Source: Alkalihalobacillus sp. LMS6
Lineage (GTDB): Bacteria; Bacillota; Bacilli; Bacillales; Bacillaceae_D
Length of the DNA: 64,000 nt
Reading direction: 5' to 3'
Assembly: GCF_024362765.1 (NCBI RefSeq)
Contig: NZ_CP093302.1
Coordinates: 368,001 to 432,000, forward strand
Positions 51,835 to 59,863 of the stretch are shown in pieces (the first letter of the stretch is position 1; every line of letters starts with the position of its first letter). The notes below the pieces were generated by a model. That model did no database searches. It saw only the letters and a list, made by a program, of their open reading frames with translations, and had not been told where the DNA came from. The position numbers and the translations under genes are program-made.

Positions 51835-52134
51835 TTATGAGTCTTTGCAAATGACGACTAATACTTGGCCTTTTTTAATCGTTTCTTTTAATATATTGGA
51901 TTGGGTCGTGTTAAATCCACACCCCTCAAGGGATTTGTCGATGTGAAATTCATCTTTATCGTATGTCACGTTTTCTTCTGGCAGGTCATAGTCCATAGAT
52001 GCTTTCGTTTGTTTTCTTTTAGGAAAAGGCACAATCACGTTGATACAAGAACGATCGTATTTTTTCTTCATTTTTTCTACGGCTTGGTAAGCTTCAGCTT
52101 CATTTTTGTAGTCTTTAAACATTGGTCGTTGCAT
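51835..52134 (-). CDS. YflT-like stress protein (tentative)
   Basis: A 99-aa protein starting with FKDYKNEAEAYQAVEKMKKK and having a beta strand CINVIVPF, then an acidic insert, and LKETIKKGQVLVVICKD at the end. The layout resembles the heat-induced YflT/general stress 17M domain. The ribosome site GAGGTG is good. The upstream minus strand has GTTTTA ... GGAAAA, a weak sigma-B-like pair. Assignment is tentative. Confidence 0.5.
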   Translation of the reverse strand: MQRPMFKDYKNEAEAYQAVEKMKKKYDRSCINVIVPFPKRKQTKASMDYDLPEENVTYDKDEFHIDKSLEGCGFNTTQSNILKETIKKGQVLVVICKDS

Positions 52135-52338
52135 GATTTCACCTCTTAATCTTTTAAGCTAGTTATTCTTTTTTTCCACTTAGAAAACGAATTAAAACCT
52201 CATTTTATCGTTGGATCTAGTGTAAGAATGTGGGTGTTTAGTTGAGAATTTTCTCATAAAAATTAGATAAAAAACCTATAGGAACTACACTTATCACGTA
52301 CTAAAAAGAATGAATCTGCATATACTTTAAAAACCTAG

Positions 52339-52367
52339 TTGACTAATCGGGATAAAAGGAATAAAGT
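52339..52367 (+). promoter_or_regulatory. Candidate promoter of tcyP
   Basis: TTGACT (52339-52344), 17 bp, TAAAGT (52362-52367). About 55 bp before the tcyP start. Confidence 0.4.
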
Positions 52368-52421
52368 GTAGTATGAACGAATTCATAGACATATGTTAAC
52401 GAGCGAAAGGGAGGGTTCACA

Positions 52422-53819
52422 ATGGAAGTTGGCTTAACGATTGCGGTCGTTGCGTCCGTATTCATTGTTGCTGCAGTTCTGTTTTGGATGCAGCGAAAAC
52501 ATTTATCATTTTCAGTACGCGTATTAACCGCTCTTGGGGCAGGGATTGCGCTTGGCTTTATTTTTCAATTTTTCTTTGATCCAGCATCCAACGTCATTGT
52601 AAACGCAATGGATTGGATTGGCATAGTCGGAACCGGCTATGTACGATTTTTACAAATGATTATGATGCCGCTTATTTTTGTGGCGATTTTATCTGCTTTT
52701 ACACGGATCACGGCGGCCAAAGAAGTCGGAAAAATTAGTGGTCTAGTCATTGGGTTACTTGTGACAACGACGATTATAGCTGGAGCGATTGGATTTACTT
52801 CTGCATCAGTCTTTAATCTTAGCGCTGATGACATTCAAGTTGGTTCAGCGGAACAGGAACGCGGGCTTTCAATGGAAGAGCGATACGATACGATGGAAAG
52901 CACAACCATTCCTCAACAAATCGTACAGCTCATCCCAACGAATCCGTTCGCTGATTTAACAGGAGAGCGAGCGACATCCACATTAGGTGTAGTGATTTTT
53001 GCAGCGTTTCTAGGGGTAGCTTACTTAGGTGTACGTCGCAAAGAACCGCAAGCGGCAGAAATGTTTGAAAAGATTATCGGCGCCATCTTTTCAGTCGTGA
53101 TGCGCGTCGTCACATTAATTTTACGCTTAACGCCATACGGGGTGTTGGCGATTATGACAGCGACAGTCGCTCAAAGTGATTTAGGGGCGGTGGCAACACT
53201 TGGAACATTTGTCATTGCGTCCTATGTAGCACTAGCAGCTGTTTTTCTTGTTCATTTACTCATCTTATTGTTTATGGGACTTAGCCCGGTTCAATATGTG
53301 AAAAAGGCATTTCCAGTGTTAGCATTTGCGTTTACATCTCGAACAAGTGCGGCGGCGCTGCCGATGAATATTCAAACGCAGAAAAAATTAGGTGTACCAG
53401 AAGGCACAGCGAATTTCGCAGGCTCATTTGGTCTTTCGATCGGCCAAAATGGTTGCGCAGGTGTGTATCCCGCGATGCTTGCGTTCATGATTGCACCTAC
53501 AGTTGGTCAAAATCCGTTTGAGCCAGGGTTTATTGCGATGCTTCTTGTGGTCATTGCTATTAGCTCATTTGGTGTGGCGGGTGTCGGTGGCGGCGCGACG
53601 TTCGCAGCGATTCTCGTTCTTGCCGCAATGGATTTACCAATTGCACTGGCAGGCTTATTAATTTCGATTGAGCCGTTAATTGATATGGGACGGACAGCAG
53701 TGAACGTTTCTGGAAGCATGATTTCTGGTATCTTCACATCAAAAGTGAAGAAAGATTTAAACCATGATGATTACAAAAATGATTCCTTACGTATTGATGC
53801 AATTGAAGAAGCGAGCTAA
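52422..53819 (+). CDS. tcyP: L-cystine:cation symporter TcyP
   Basis: A 465-aa DAACS-family carrier for cystine uptake. It has about eight helices plus re-entrant loops; FAFTSRTSAAALPMNIQTQKKLG is the serine-rich loop, and NGCAGVYPAMLAFMIAP and GVGGGATFAAILVLAAMD form the substrate region, all as in TcyP/YdjN rather than glutamate carriers. The ribosome site is AGGGAGGG. An 8-codon upstream ORF ending in Cys is discussed in the findings. Hairpin terminator downstream. Confidence 0.9.
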   Translation: MEVGLTIAVVASVFIVAAVLFWMQRKHLSFSVRVLTALGAGIALGFIFQFFFDPASNVIVNAMDWIGIVGTGYVRFLQMIMMPLIFVAILSAFTRITAAKEVGKISGLVIGLLVTTTIIAGAIGFTSASVFNLSADDIQVGSAEQERGLSMEERYDTMESTTIPQQIVQLIPTNPFADLTGERATSTLGVVIFAAFLGVAYLGVRRKEPQAAEMFEKIIGAIFSVVMRVVTLILRLTPYGVLAIMTATVAQSDLGAVATLGTFVIASYVALAAVFLVHLLILLFMGLSPVQYVKKAFPVLAFAFTSRTSAAALPMNIQTQKKLGVPEGTANFAGSFGLSIGQNGCAGVYPAMLAFMIAPTVGQNPFEPGFIAMLLVVIAISSFGVAGVGGGATFAAILVLAAMDLPIALAGLLISIEPLIDMGRTAVNVSGSMISGIFTSKVKKDLNHDDYKNDSLRIDAIEEAS

Positions 53820-53824
53820 TGCAA

Positions 53825-53860
53825 AACCCGCAATCGTCATTGATTGCGGGTCTTTTTTTT
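53825..53860. terminator. Terminator shared by tcyP and the YibE/F pair
   Basis: ACCCGCAATC pairs with GATTGCGGGT, followed by eight T. Confidence 0.9.
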
Positions 53861-54616
53861 GCGATCGTCACGAACTAAATGAAGGGCTGTAAGAATCGCA
53901 GTTATGGGAATAATGAGTGCCACGCCAATCCCAGCACAAAAGATCGTAATCATTTCATTGGCGAACACTTTTGCATTCACCATATCACCGAGTGAATAGG
54001 AAAGGTCTTTGAACCAAATGAGTAGAGCGAGTTGGCCGCCGAAGAAAGCAAAAAACAATGTGTTTGCATTGGTTCCTAATATGTCTCGTCCGATTTTCAT
54101 GCCAAACAAAAACAGTCGCTTTATACTAGTCTCACGATGTTGACGCTGAAGTTCCTGCATGGGAGAGGCAATGGAAATAGCGGTATCTGCAATAGCGCCG
54201 ATCGTACTCATCACAATGACAGAAGCCGCAATTTGAGTGAAATCAAGTCCGATTAAAAGGGAGAAGGCGCCTAACTCTTCAATTTCTTCTTCCCCGAAAC
54301 CTTGAATCATTGTTTGGCTTGTCATAAATGAAATAAATAAGAGTAAGAGACTAATCGTAATCATCGTAGAGACAAAAGCTGTAATGGATTTACTGCTCCA
54401 TTCATTAATAATAAATAAGGTTGCCGCAGCAATGAGCGTACACGCAAGAAATGTAATGACGAGTGGGTTGGCATCAGGGTTTGTCATGAAGACAATTGAT
54501 GCAAATAAAATAATAAAATTTAAAAACAACACCGCAAAAGAACGAGCCCCTTTTTTGCCGCCAATTGCCACCATTAGGATAAAAAGAATCAGCGTTAAGA
54601 CGGTTAACACATTCAT
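53837..54616 (-). CDS. YibE/F-family membrane protein (second of a pair)
   Basis: A 259-aa polytopic protein with about seven helices. It contains GAIADTAISIASPMQEL and FGMKIGRDILGTNANTLFFAFFGGQLALLIWF, characteristic of the YibE/F family. Its function is unknown. Its start overlaps the end of the larger YibE/F gene by four bases, so they are translated together, probably as a heteromeric membrane complex. Confidence 0.85.
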   Translation of the reverse strand: MNVLTVLTLILFILMVAIGGKKGARSFAVLFLNFIILFASIVFMTNPDANPLVITFLACTLIAAATLFIINEWSSKSITAFVSTMITISLLLLFISFMTSQTMIQGFGEEEIEELGAFSLLIGLDFTQIAASVIVMSTIGAIADTAISIASPMQELQRQHRETSIKRLFLFGMKIGRDILGTNANTLFFAFFGGQLALLIWFKDLSYSLGDMVNAKVFANEMITIFCAGIGVALIIPITAILTALHLVRDDRKKKTRNQ

Positions 54617-55731
54617 CCTCTCGCCCTCCTACTACGAACAAAAAAGATCGACAAGTACAGACCTACTGGGATCGCTAAAACAATGCCAATTCCTGCAACA
54701 AGTGCCCGAGCAATTTCTAACGAAAGATTGAGAGATAAGATGAAATCGAGTGGAGCTTGATTTCGGAAGTATAATAAAATACTTGGAATCGCGCCGCTTA
54801 TATAGGCGAAAAACATAATATTAATCATTGCGCCCATCACATCTCGGCCTATTTCTAAGCCGGATGTTTTTAAAGTCGATTCGTCAATCGCTTCGTTTTC
54901 TTCGTACATACCAAAAATGGAAGCCGACATTGTAATGGAAACATCCATGACAGCCCCTAAAATGCCGATTAACACACCTGCCAAAAACACGGTATCATAA
55001 GGACGGGTTAAAAATTGCATTTCCTCAAATCGCAACCCTTGTCCATCTAATAAAGTGAGCACAAGATAGGCTAATGCCATCGTAATCGCCGTCACAATTA
55101 AAGTCGACAAGATTGCAGTGTACGTTTTTTCATTTGCGCCATTCACGAGAAGTAACGTTACGACTGTAAACAAAACCGCACTGACGGCACTAATCGGCAA
55201 AAGCCAATCATTTGATGTTTGAATGTACAGATCTAGTGCAAAGGACAGAATTAAACCATTCACTCCAAGCGAAATGGCGGAATAGAAGCCTTGTTTTTTG
55301 CCGACAGCCATTAATATAAATAAAAAGAACCAGCCGACAAGAACAAGATAATGATCTCGTTTGACATCAACGATTGTTCCGGATAAGCGTTCTTCTTCGT
55401 TAGATTCAAGAAAAACAAAGACATCATTTCCAGGCGAAAAAGAATGGTCGTACGCACCTGAGTCCGAGTATTGGTTCGTAAGTTCAATCATTTCTCCTTC
55501 TTGTTCGCCGTTTCGCAGTTCAGCCACGATAGCCTGCGTGTAAATCCTATCTTCATTATCAAATTGGTCAAAAATTGGTTCCTCATCATACGTAGTCGTT
55601 TCAAGTATTGTTGCAATCGGTCGGTCATAAAACGAATAATTGTTAAACACAAATAAAACAGAAGCGATCGCCAATAAGAAAAGTGCGAGGATCCATACGG
55701 AACGTCTTTTAAAAAATAGTAACGAATTCAT
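54613..55731 (-). CDS. YibE/F-family membrane protein (first of a pair)
   Basis: A 372-aa protein: one N-terminal helix, a ~100-residue extracytoplasmic domain (beta-rich, with VAELRNGEQEGEMIELTNQY), then about seven helices. The family motif GAVMDVSITMSASIFGMYEEN and GLEIGRDVMGAMINIMFFAYISGA align with the shorter partner. Function unknown; family members are thought to be transporters. Confidence 0.85.
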   Translation of the reverse strand: MNSLLFFKRRSVWILALFLLAIASVLFVFNNYSFYDRPIATILETTTYDEEPIFDQFDNEDRIYTQAIVAELRNGEQEGEMIELTNQYSDSGAYDHSFSPGNDVFVFLESNEEERLSGTIVDVKRDHYLVLVGWFFLFILMAVGKKQGFYSAISLGVNGLILSFALDLYIQTSNDWLLPISAVSAVLFTVVTLLLVNGANEKTYTAILSTLIVTAITMALAYLVLTLLDGQGLRFEEMQFLTRPYDTVFLAGVLIGILGAVMDVSITMSASIFGMYEENEAIDESTLKTSGLEIGRDVMGAMINIMFFAYISGAIPSILLYFRNQAPLDFILSLNLSLEIARALVAGIGIVLAIPVGLYLSIFFVRSRRARG

Positions 55732-55796
55732 GCTTTCGCCCAGCTTTCTTTTTCAATTCTGTTTACTTTATCAAGGAGCCACCAAAAAATCAATGT

Positions 55797-55831
55797 AAAA
55801 AACGCTCGCCTCATTTGAGAGGTCGAGCGTT
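55797..55831 (-). terminator. Terminator of the GNAT gene
   Basis: Minus-strand AACGCTCG-A-CCTC pairs with GAGG-C-GAGCGTT, followed by T. Confidence 0.82.
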
Positions 55832-55837
55832 GGAGGT

Positions 55838-56374
55838 TTATTCGTTTGCTGCCCACTCTTCGCGCAATAAGCCCATACGAATGGAGTCGTAATAATGCCC
55901 ATTATAGTAGCGAACGTTTCGAATTCGTGCTTCTAACTTCATGCCGAGTCTTTCCGCAGCGTGAATCATACGAGTATTGCCAGACCACGTGGTGAGACCG
56001 ACGCGAACATGATCTGTCGTCTGAAATAGGTGATCGATCCATAGTCGTAGGGCACGTGTTCCGAGACCTTTCCCCCAACGTTGAGCTTGATAAAAAATAA
56101 TGCCCATTTCAAGCCAATGTTGCTGGACGTCTTCATAATAGTAGCTAACAGTTCCACAAATGTCTTGGTCCACGGTAATGACCCAACGATCAGACTGGTT
56201 CACCCACGAATCCTTTTTTGCGAGAAAGGATTCGTAAGACATGGATTGATGAGGGAAGTAAGGAGCGTCCCATTGTTTCCACTCAGGTTGTTCGTCCTTA
56301 TAGATGAGTTCCCATAATGTCGCAAGATCTGATTCATTTATAGGACGTATTTCAAGTTCGTTATCCGTATACAT
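55838..56374 (-). CDS. RimJ/RimL-type GNAT acetyltransferase
   Basis: A 178-aa N-acetyltransferase. N-terminal LEIRPINESDLATLWELIY, acetyl-CoA loop AQRWGKGLGTRALRLWIDHLF (residues ~105-125), and NTRMIHAAERLGMKLEARIR are standard. The frame is open to 56440 but ATG 56374 follows AAGAGGA. Substrate unknown: antibiotic, polyamine or protein N-terminus are all possible for this group. Confidence 0.85.
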   Translation of the reverse strand: MYTDNELEIRPINESDLATLWELIYKDEQPEWKQWDAPYFPHQSMSYESFLAKKDSWVNQSDRWVITVDQDICGTVSYYYEDVQQHWLEMGIIFYQAQRWGKGLGTRALRLWIDHLFQTTDHVRVGLTTWSGNTRMIHAAERLGMKLEARIRNVRYYNGHYYDSIRMGLLREEWAANE

Positions 56375-56547
56375 TGGTTTCCTCTTTTCATTATTGAATC
56401 GAATACGATTGAAAAGAAGATGTGCGCTCTTACATTTCAATCCCCTTTGTATATGTAAGCTGTTTCAAAATCATCATCCCTTCCATCATTGTTAGAATAA
56501 TCTTACCATCGAGATGGATGAAAAGAAACGATTCAAAAAGGATTAAA

Positions 56548-56619
56548 GAGAGCTGTCAAGTTTGGAGAGCGGCACGCGTTTTACGCGATTTTTTATTCTC
56601 AAGCTGTCATGCAGCTCTC
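56548..56619. repeat. Long inverted repeat in an intergenic gap
   Basis: GAGAGCTG (56548-56555) and CAGCTCTC (56612-56619) are inverted repeats separated by 56 bases that contain a smaller CGCG-TTTTA-CGCG hairpin. It may fold into a stable RNA; no T run, so not an ordinary terminator. Confidence 0.4.
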
Positions 56620-56643
56620 AAAAGGTGACATTGGTTCATTTAA

Positions 56644-56907
56644 TTAGATGACTTTTAACGATTGTGCAAGCCCACGTACAGCTTGTAGCTCCTTGTACGA
56701 TATTAACACGGAACGAAAGACACGATTTCGAATCGAAATACTTTGGTGAAGCGTCTTTTCAAGTTCTTCAGGATAAGAAGAAGAGACATAGTAAATTAAA
56801 TCTGCGTACGATAAATCTAGCTCTTTGCATGATTTGTGTTTCTTAAGAAGGTGATTCTGAATTTTGTTAATTAGCGTAAATGCTGTTTGGTTCTGTCTAT
56901 GATTCAT
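56644..56907 (-). CDS. Hypothetical protein, 87 aa
   Basis: An 87-aa helical, basic protein (AFTLINKIQNHLLKKHKSCK, LEKTLHQSISIRNRVFRSVL). A good GGGGGAT ribosome site supports it. No domain recognised and no operon partner. Confidence 0.5.
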   Translation of the reverse strand: MNHRQNQTAFTLINKIQNHLLKKHKSCKELDLSYADLIYYVSSSYPEELEKTLHQSISIRNRVFRSVLISYKELQAVRGLAQSLKVI

Positions 56908-57203
56908 GATGATCCCCCTTTAATTAGAAAGCATAACAAAAAACAATGACTTCAACCAATACCCTTTCAATAATTTTTTGAAACCCCTTTTTTAAGTATG
57001 ATAAAAAAAGCGTGTTTATGACGACTAAGTGAGAGGGTGCCGTACTTCTTAAAAACGGTTTACTAAGGAAGCGATTTCCTAAGATAGAATTGACCGCTGT
57101 TGGTGGAGGCTGAAGAGGATAAGAAAATCAAATCGTAAAAAAGCTGTTAACAAAATGACTGAGAATATGTGAATGTTAAACAGATTGCGAATATCCCCTA
57201 TGA

Positions 57204-57232
57204 TTGGTATCTGATCTATGAGATACTATAGA
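57204..57232 (+). promoter_or_regulatory. Candidate promoter of the 57-aa gene
   Basis: TTGGTA (57204-57209), 17 bp, TATAGA (57227-57232). Confidence 0.4.
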
Positions 57233-57233
57233 T

Positions 57234-57254
57234 ATTAGACTTATTTAGTCTAAT
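57234..57254. promoter_or_regulatory. Inverted repeat at the predicted transcription start
   Basis: ATTAGAC and GTCTAAT flank seven bases, immediately downstream of the -10 box. Either an operator or a 5' mRNA stem. Confidence 0.4.
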
Positions 57255-57274
57255 TCGAAAGGTGTTGATCCCCG

Positions 57275-57448
57275 ATGTACAAGGTAGAACGCATTGTCGA
57301 AGGGGTAACAGAGACCTTCAAGGACTCAAATAGTTATTTGGACAAAACCTTTGCTGATCCTGTTGCCGCAAATTTGTTGGCAAAAAAACTCAATTTAGAT
57401 TTAATTATCGCAGACAATGATGTTTGGCGTGTTGTAAATTATGCATAA
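57275..57448 (+). CDS. Small protein of 57 aa, function unknown
   Basis: A 57-codon ORF starting MYKVERIVEGVTETFKDSNS and ending DNDVWRVVNYA. An AAAGGTG ribosome site, an upstream promoter candidate and a perfect terminator right after it make this a convincing small gene. The sequence reads as beta-helix-beta with a final strand. No family recognised. Confidence 0.6.
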   Translation: MYKVERIVEGVTETFKDSNSYLDKTFADPVAANLLAKKLNLDLIIADNDVWRVVNYA

Positions 57449-57472
57449 ATACATGGGTATTTGCCTATGTTG

Positions 57473-57504
57473 ACCTCTAAGCGGACGAGCTTAGAGGTTT
57501 TTTT
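57473..57504 (+). terminator. Terminator of the 57-aa gene
   Basis: ACCTCTAAGC pairs perfectly with GCTTAGAGGT around GGACGA, then seven T. Confidence 0.9.
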
Positions 57505-57537
57505 ATAAGATATCATGTACACCTGAACGTTGGAAAC

Positions 57538-57569
57538 AAAAAAAGAAAGGGACAAATCCCTTTCTTTTT
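57538..57569. terminator. Terminator of the nitroreductase locus
   Basis: AAAAAGAAAGGGA pairs with TCCCTTTCTTTTT around CAAA. Confidence 0.85.
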
Positions 57570-57577
57570 CTAAAAAC

Positions 57578-58173
57578 TTATTTTGCAATTTTCACGCGTG
57601 ATTCAAGCGATTGAAACTCTTTTTCGCCAGGTATTTGAGCTGGTTTACCAAATGGCATTTGTGCGCGAAGTTTCCATGTATTCGGGATGTCCCATGTAGT
57701 AGCGACCATTTCGTCAACAAGAGGGTTATAGTGCTGTAAGGAAGCACCTAAACCTTCGAGCTCAAGTCCAGTCCAAATCGCAAATTGTAGCATTCCTGAC
57801 GATTGTTCTGACCACACAGGGAAGTTGTCTGCGTACAGCGCGAAGGATTCTTGGAGACCTTCTACAACGCTTTGATCTTCAAAGAATAATACGGTACCAT
57901 ATCCGCCTTTAAAGCCGTCCATTCTCGCTTGAGAAGATGAAAAATCGCCATCACCAACAACCTCTTTAAGAATGTCTGTTGTTTTTTCCCAGAAAGTATC
58001 ATGTTCCTTACCAAATAGAACAAGCACTCGTGCTGATTGTGAGTTAAACGCAGATGGAACATATTTTACCGCGTGCTCAACAATTTCTTGAACGCGCTCA
58101 GTTGAAACAATTTCCTCTTTTTCGACTGTATGGTAAGAACGTCTTGTTTCAATTGCTTTAAAAAATCTGTCAT
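57578..58173 (-). pseudogene. Nitroreductase-family protein with a 5' frameshift
   Basis: The conserved part encodes a ~198-aa FMN nitroreductase: FFKAIETRRSYHTVEKEEIV, VPSAFNSQSARVLVLFGKEH, LQFAIWTGLELEGLGASLQHYN and RAQMPFGKPAQ are family features. The only start with a ribosome site (AAAAGGAGAG) is ATG 58173, which reads MTDFLKQ and stops soon after. One extra T in the run at 58165-58160 would give MTDFFKAIETRR and join the frames. So the gene carries a one-base deletion in a homopolymer: a recent mutation, a phase-variable tract, or a sequencing error. As written, only an internal GTG (58027) opens the rest. Confidence 0.7.
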
Positions 58174-58330
58174 CGTAATCTCTCCTTTTACTTTCTTCTT
58201 AAGGATAAGCTCATTTGCTTTTTCCTATTCGCTTTTTTAGTAGTATATCTAGTAAAAGATTTTCACGGAAGTACGCACTTTTTTGTAAGAAAGGTTCCAA
58301 AAAGATACCAAGTGGGGGAAGTGGTTATGT

Positions 58331-58765
58331 ATGAAGTACATCGTTATTGAAGGAATGCCTAAAAAATCTAAAATGAGTGAAATCGAACAACTGCATCACC
58401 AGATCTTTACTGAAAATCGCTCGCTCTATGATCAGATGCTGAAGAAGCCTTTTTTGGTCATACATCTTGCATATGATGCGCAAACGCTTGTCGGTTATAA
58501 AATTGGATACAAACAGTCAACGTCCATTTTTTACAGTTGGTTAGGTGGTGTGCATGCAGATTATCGTGGTAGAGGTATCGCGCGACAGTTAATGAATCGG
58601 CAACACTTAAAAGCAAAAAAAGCTGGCTACTCGTTTATCGAGACAAAAACAATGAATCGCTGGCGCGACATGCTAATCGTCAACATTCAATTTGGATTTG
58701 ACGTCGTCGATGTGGAGAAAAAAGAGGGAGAAGAGCCAAAAATTCTTTTACGAAAACATTTATAA
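58331..58765 (+). CDS. GNAT-family N-acetyltransferase
   Basis: A 144-aa acetyltransferase. The acetyl-CoA motif is GGVHADYRGRGIARQLMNRQHLKA (split near residues 77-100), followed by GYSFIETKTMNRWRDMLIVNIQFGFDVVD, a common ending for small GNATs. Ribosome site GGGGGAAG with a long spacing. Substrate unknown. Confidence 0.82.
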   Translation: MKYIVIEGMPKKSKMSEIEQLHHQIFTENRSLYDQMLKKPFLVIHLAYDAQTLVGYKIGYKQSTSIFYSWLGGVHADYRGRGIARQLMNRQHLKAKKAGYSFIETKTMNRWRDMLIVNIQFGFDVVDVEKKEGEEPKILLRKHL

Positions 58766-58799
58766 AGAACCCGCCAGCTTGTGCGAGCGAGTTCTCTTT
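58766..58799. terminator. Terminator between convergent genes
   Basis: AGAACCCGC pairs with GCGAGTTCT (one mismatch) around a 13-base loop, with short A/T tracts. Confidence 0.6.
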
Positions 58800-58801
58800 G
58801 C

Positions 58802-59698
58802 TTATGCCTTTAAAAAGTCTTTTTCTAAATATGCAGGGTTTGGGTATTTATAGAAGCCTTCACCAGATTCTGTTCCTAATTTTCCTTTATCAATCATCTC
58901 TTCTTTTAGGAATGTCGCTACTTTTTGTGCTGCTTCATCACCAGCTTCTCCTTTTGCATAACTAATGTTATAGGCTGTACGAATACCGACTGTGTCAAGA
59001 ATCGCAAATGGACCAGCCGGTGAACCTGTTGCGACCATCCATGTCTTATCGATCGTATGAGCGTCGGCGATATCATTCACAAGAAGCTCTTGTCCAGCAT
59101 TTAAGAAAGGAACGAGTAGTGAGTTTAAGATATATCCAGGTTGTTCTTTGTAGATAGGAAGTGGCACCATGCCGATAGCTTCCGCAAATTCAACCAGTGC
59201 CTGAAACACGTGATCATCTGTTCCTTCATGCTTCATGATCTCGGCTGTGTTCTTCACACGGATATCGTTTGCAAAGTGTAAAGCTAAGAATTTTTCTGGA
59301 CGACCTGTTTCTTTTGCAAACTGACTTGGGAGTAAAGTGGAGGTGTTCGTTGCGAATATCGTTTTATCCGGGGCTACCTCACCTAATTTTGTGTAAAAGT
59401 CTTTTTTTATGGCTAGTTTTTCAGGAACTGCTTCAATGACTAAGTCAGCATCTTGCACGGCTTCACTTAGATTGGCAGAAAACCGCATGCGCTCATATCC
59501 TTGTTGAACATCAGCATCGGTTAAATCAAAGTCTTGTTTGTAAAGCGTCATTAATTTTTCCACACGCTCTTTTGCTTTATCAAGTGCTTCATCATGAATG
59601 TCATACACAGTGACTTGAAATCCTTTATACGCTGTTTGATAAGCGATTTGACTTCCTAAGACGCCGCTTCCTGCTACCATCACGTTTGAAAATTTCAT
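58802..59698 (-). CDS. 3-hydroxyacyl-CoA dehydrogenase
   Basis: A 298-aa NAD-dependent enzyme oxidising 3-hydroxyacyl-CoA (beta-oxidation or 3-hydroxybutyryl-CoA). Rossmann motif VMVAGSGVLGSQIAYQTAYKG, then DADLVIEAVPEKLAIKKDFY, ATNTSTLLPSQFA, and the catalytic His in FLALHFAN; C-terminal domain with GYILNSLLVPFLN and GTESGEGFYKYPN. The frame begins three codons earlier, but ATG 59698 is correctly spaced from TAGGAGA. Monocistronic. Confidence 0.88.
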   Translation of the reverse strand: MKFSNVMVAGSGVLGSQIAYQTAYKGFQVTVYDIHDEALDKAKERVEKLMTLYKQDFDLTDADVQQGYERMRFSANLSEAVQDADLVIEAVPEKLAIKKDFYTKLGEVAPDKTIFATNTSTLLPSQFAKETGRPEKFLALHFANDIRVKNTAEIMKHEGTDDHVFQALVEFAEAIGMVPLPIYKEQPGYILNSLLVPFLNAGQELLVNDIADAHTIDKTWMVATGSPAGPFAILDTVGIRTAYNISYAKGEAGDEAAQKVATFLKEEMIDKGKLGTESGEGFYKYPNPAYLEKDFLKA

Positions 59699-59863
59699 CG
59701 GTGTCATCTCCTAGCTGTTATTGTGGACTTTATATATCCATTATGAACGTCCTTTCTAGAAAAGAAAAGAATATTGCTCAAGTAGTATTAACTTTTCGTG
59801 ACGAATGCATCCAAACAAGCTACACTAAAAGCAAGGTGTAGATAGAGAAATGGAGGAAGCCAA

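Larger units (their letters stand above)
56908..57274. other. Divergent intergenic region
   Basis: 367 bp between two small genes. It contains a candidate promoter at 57204 and an inverted repeat at 57234 for the right-hand small gene. The stretch 57030-57130 is somewhat GC-richer with short stem possibilities but no known RNA motif that I recognise. Confidence 0.4.
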
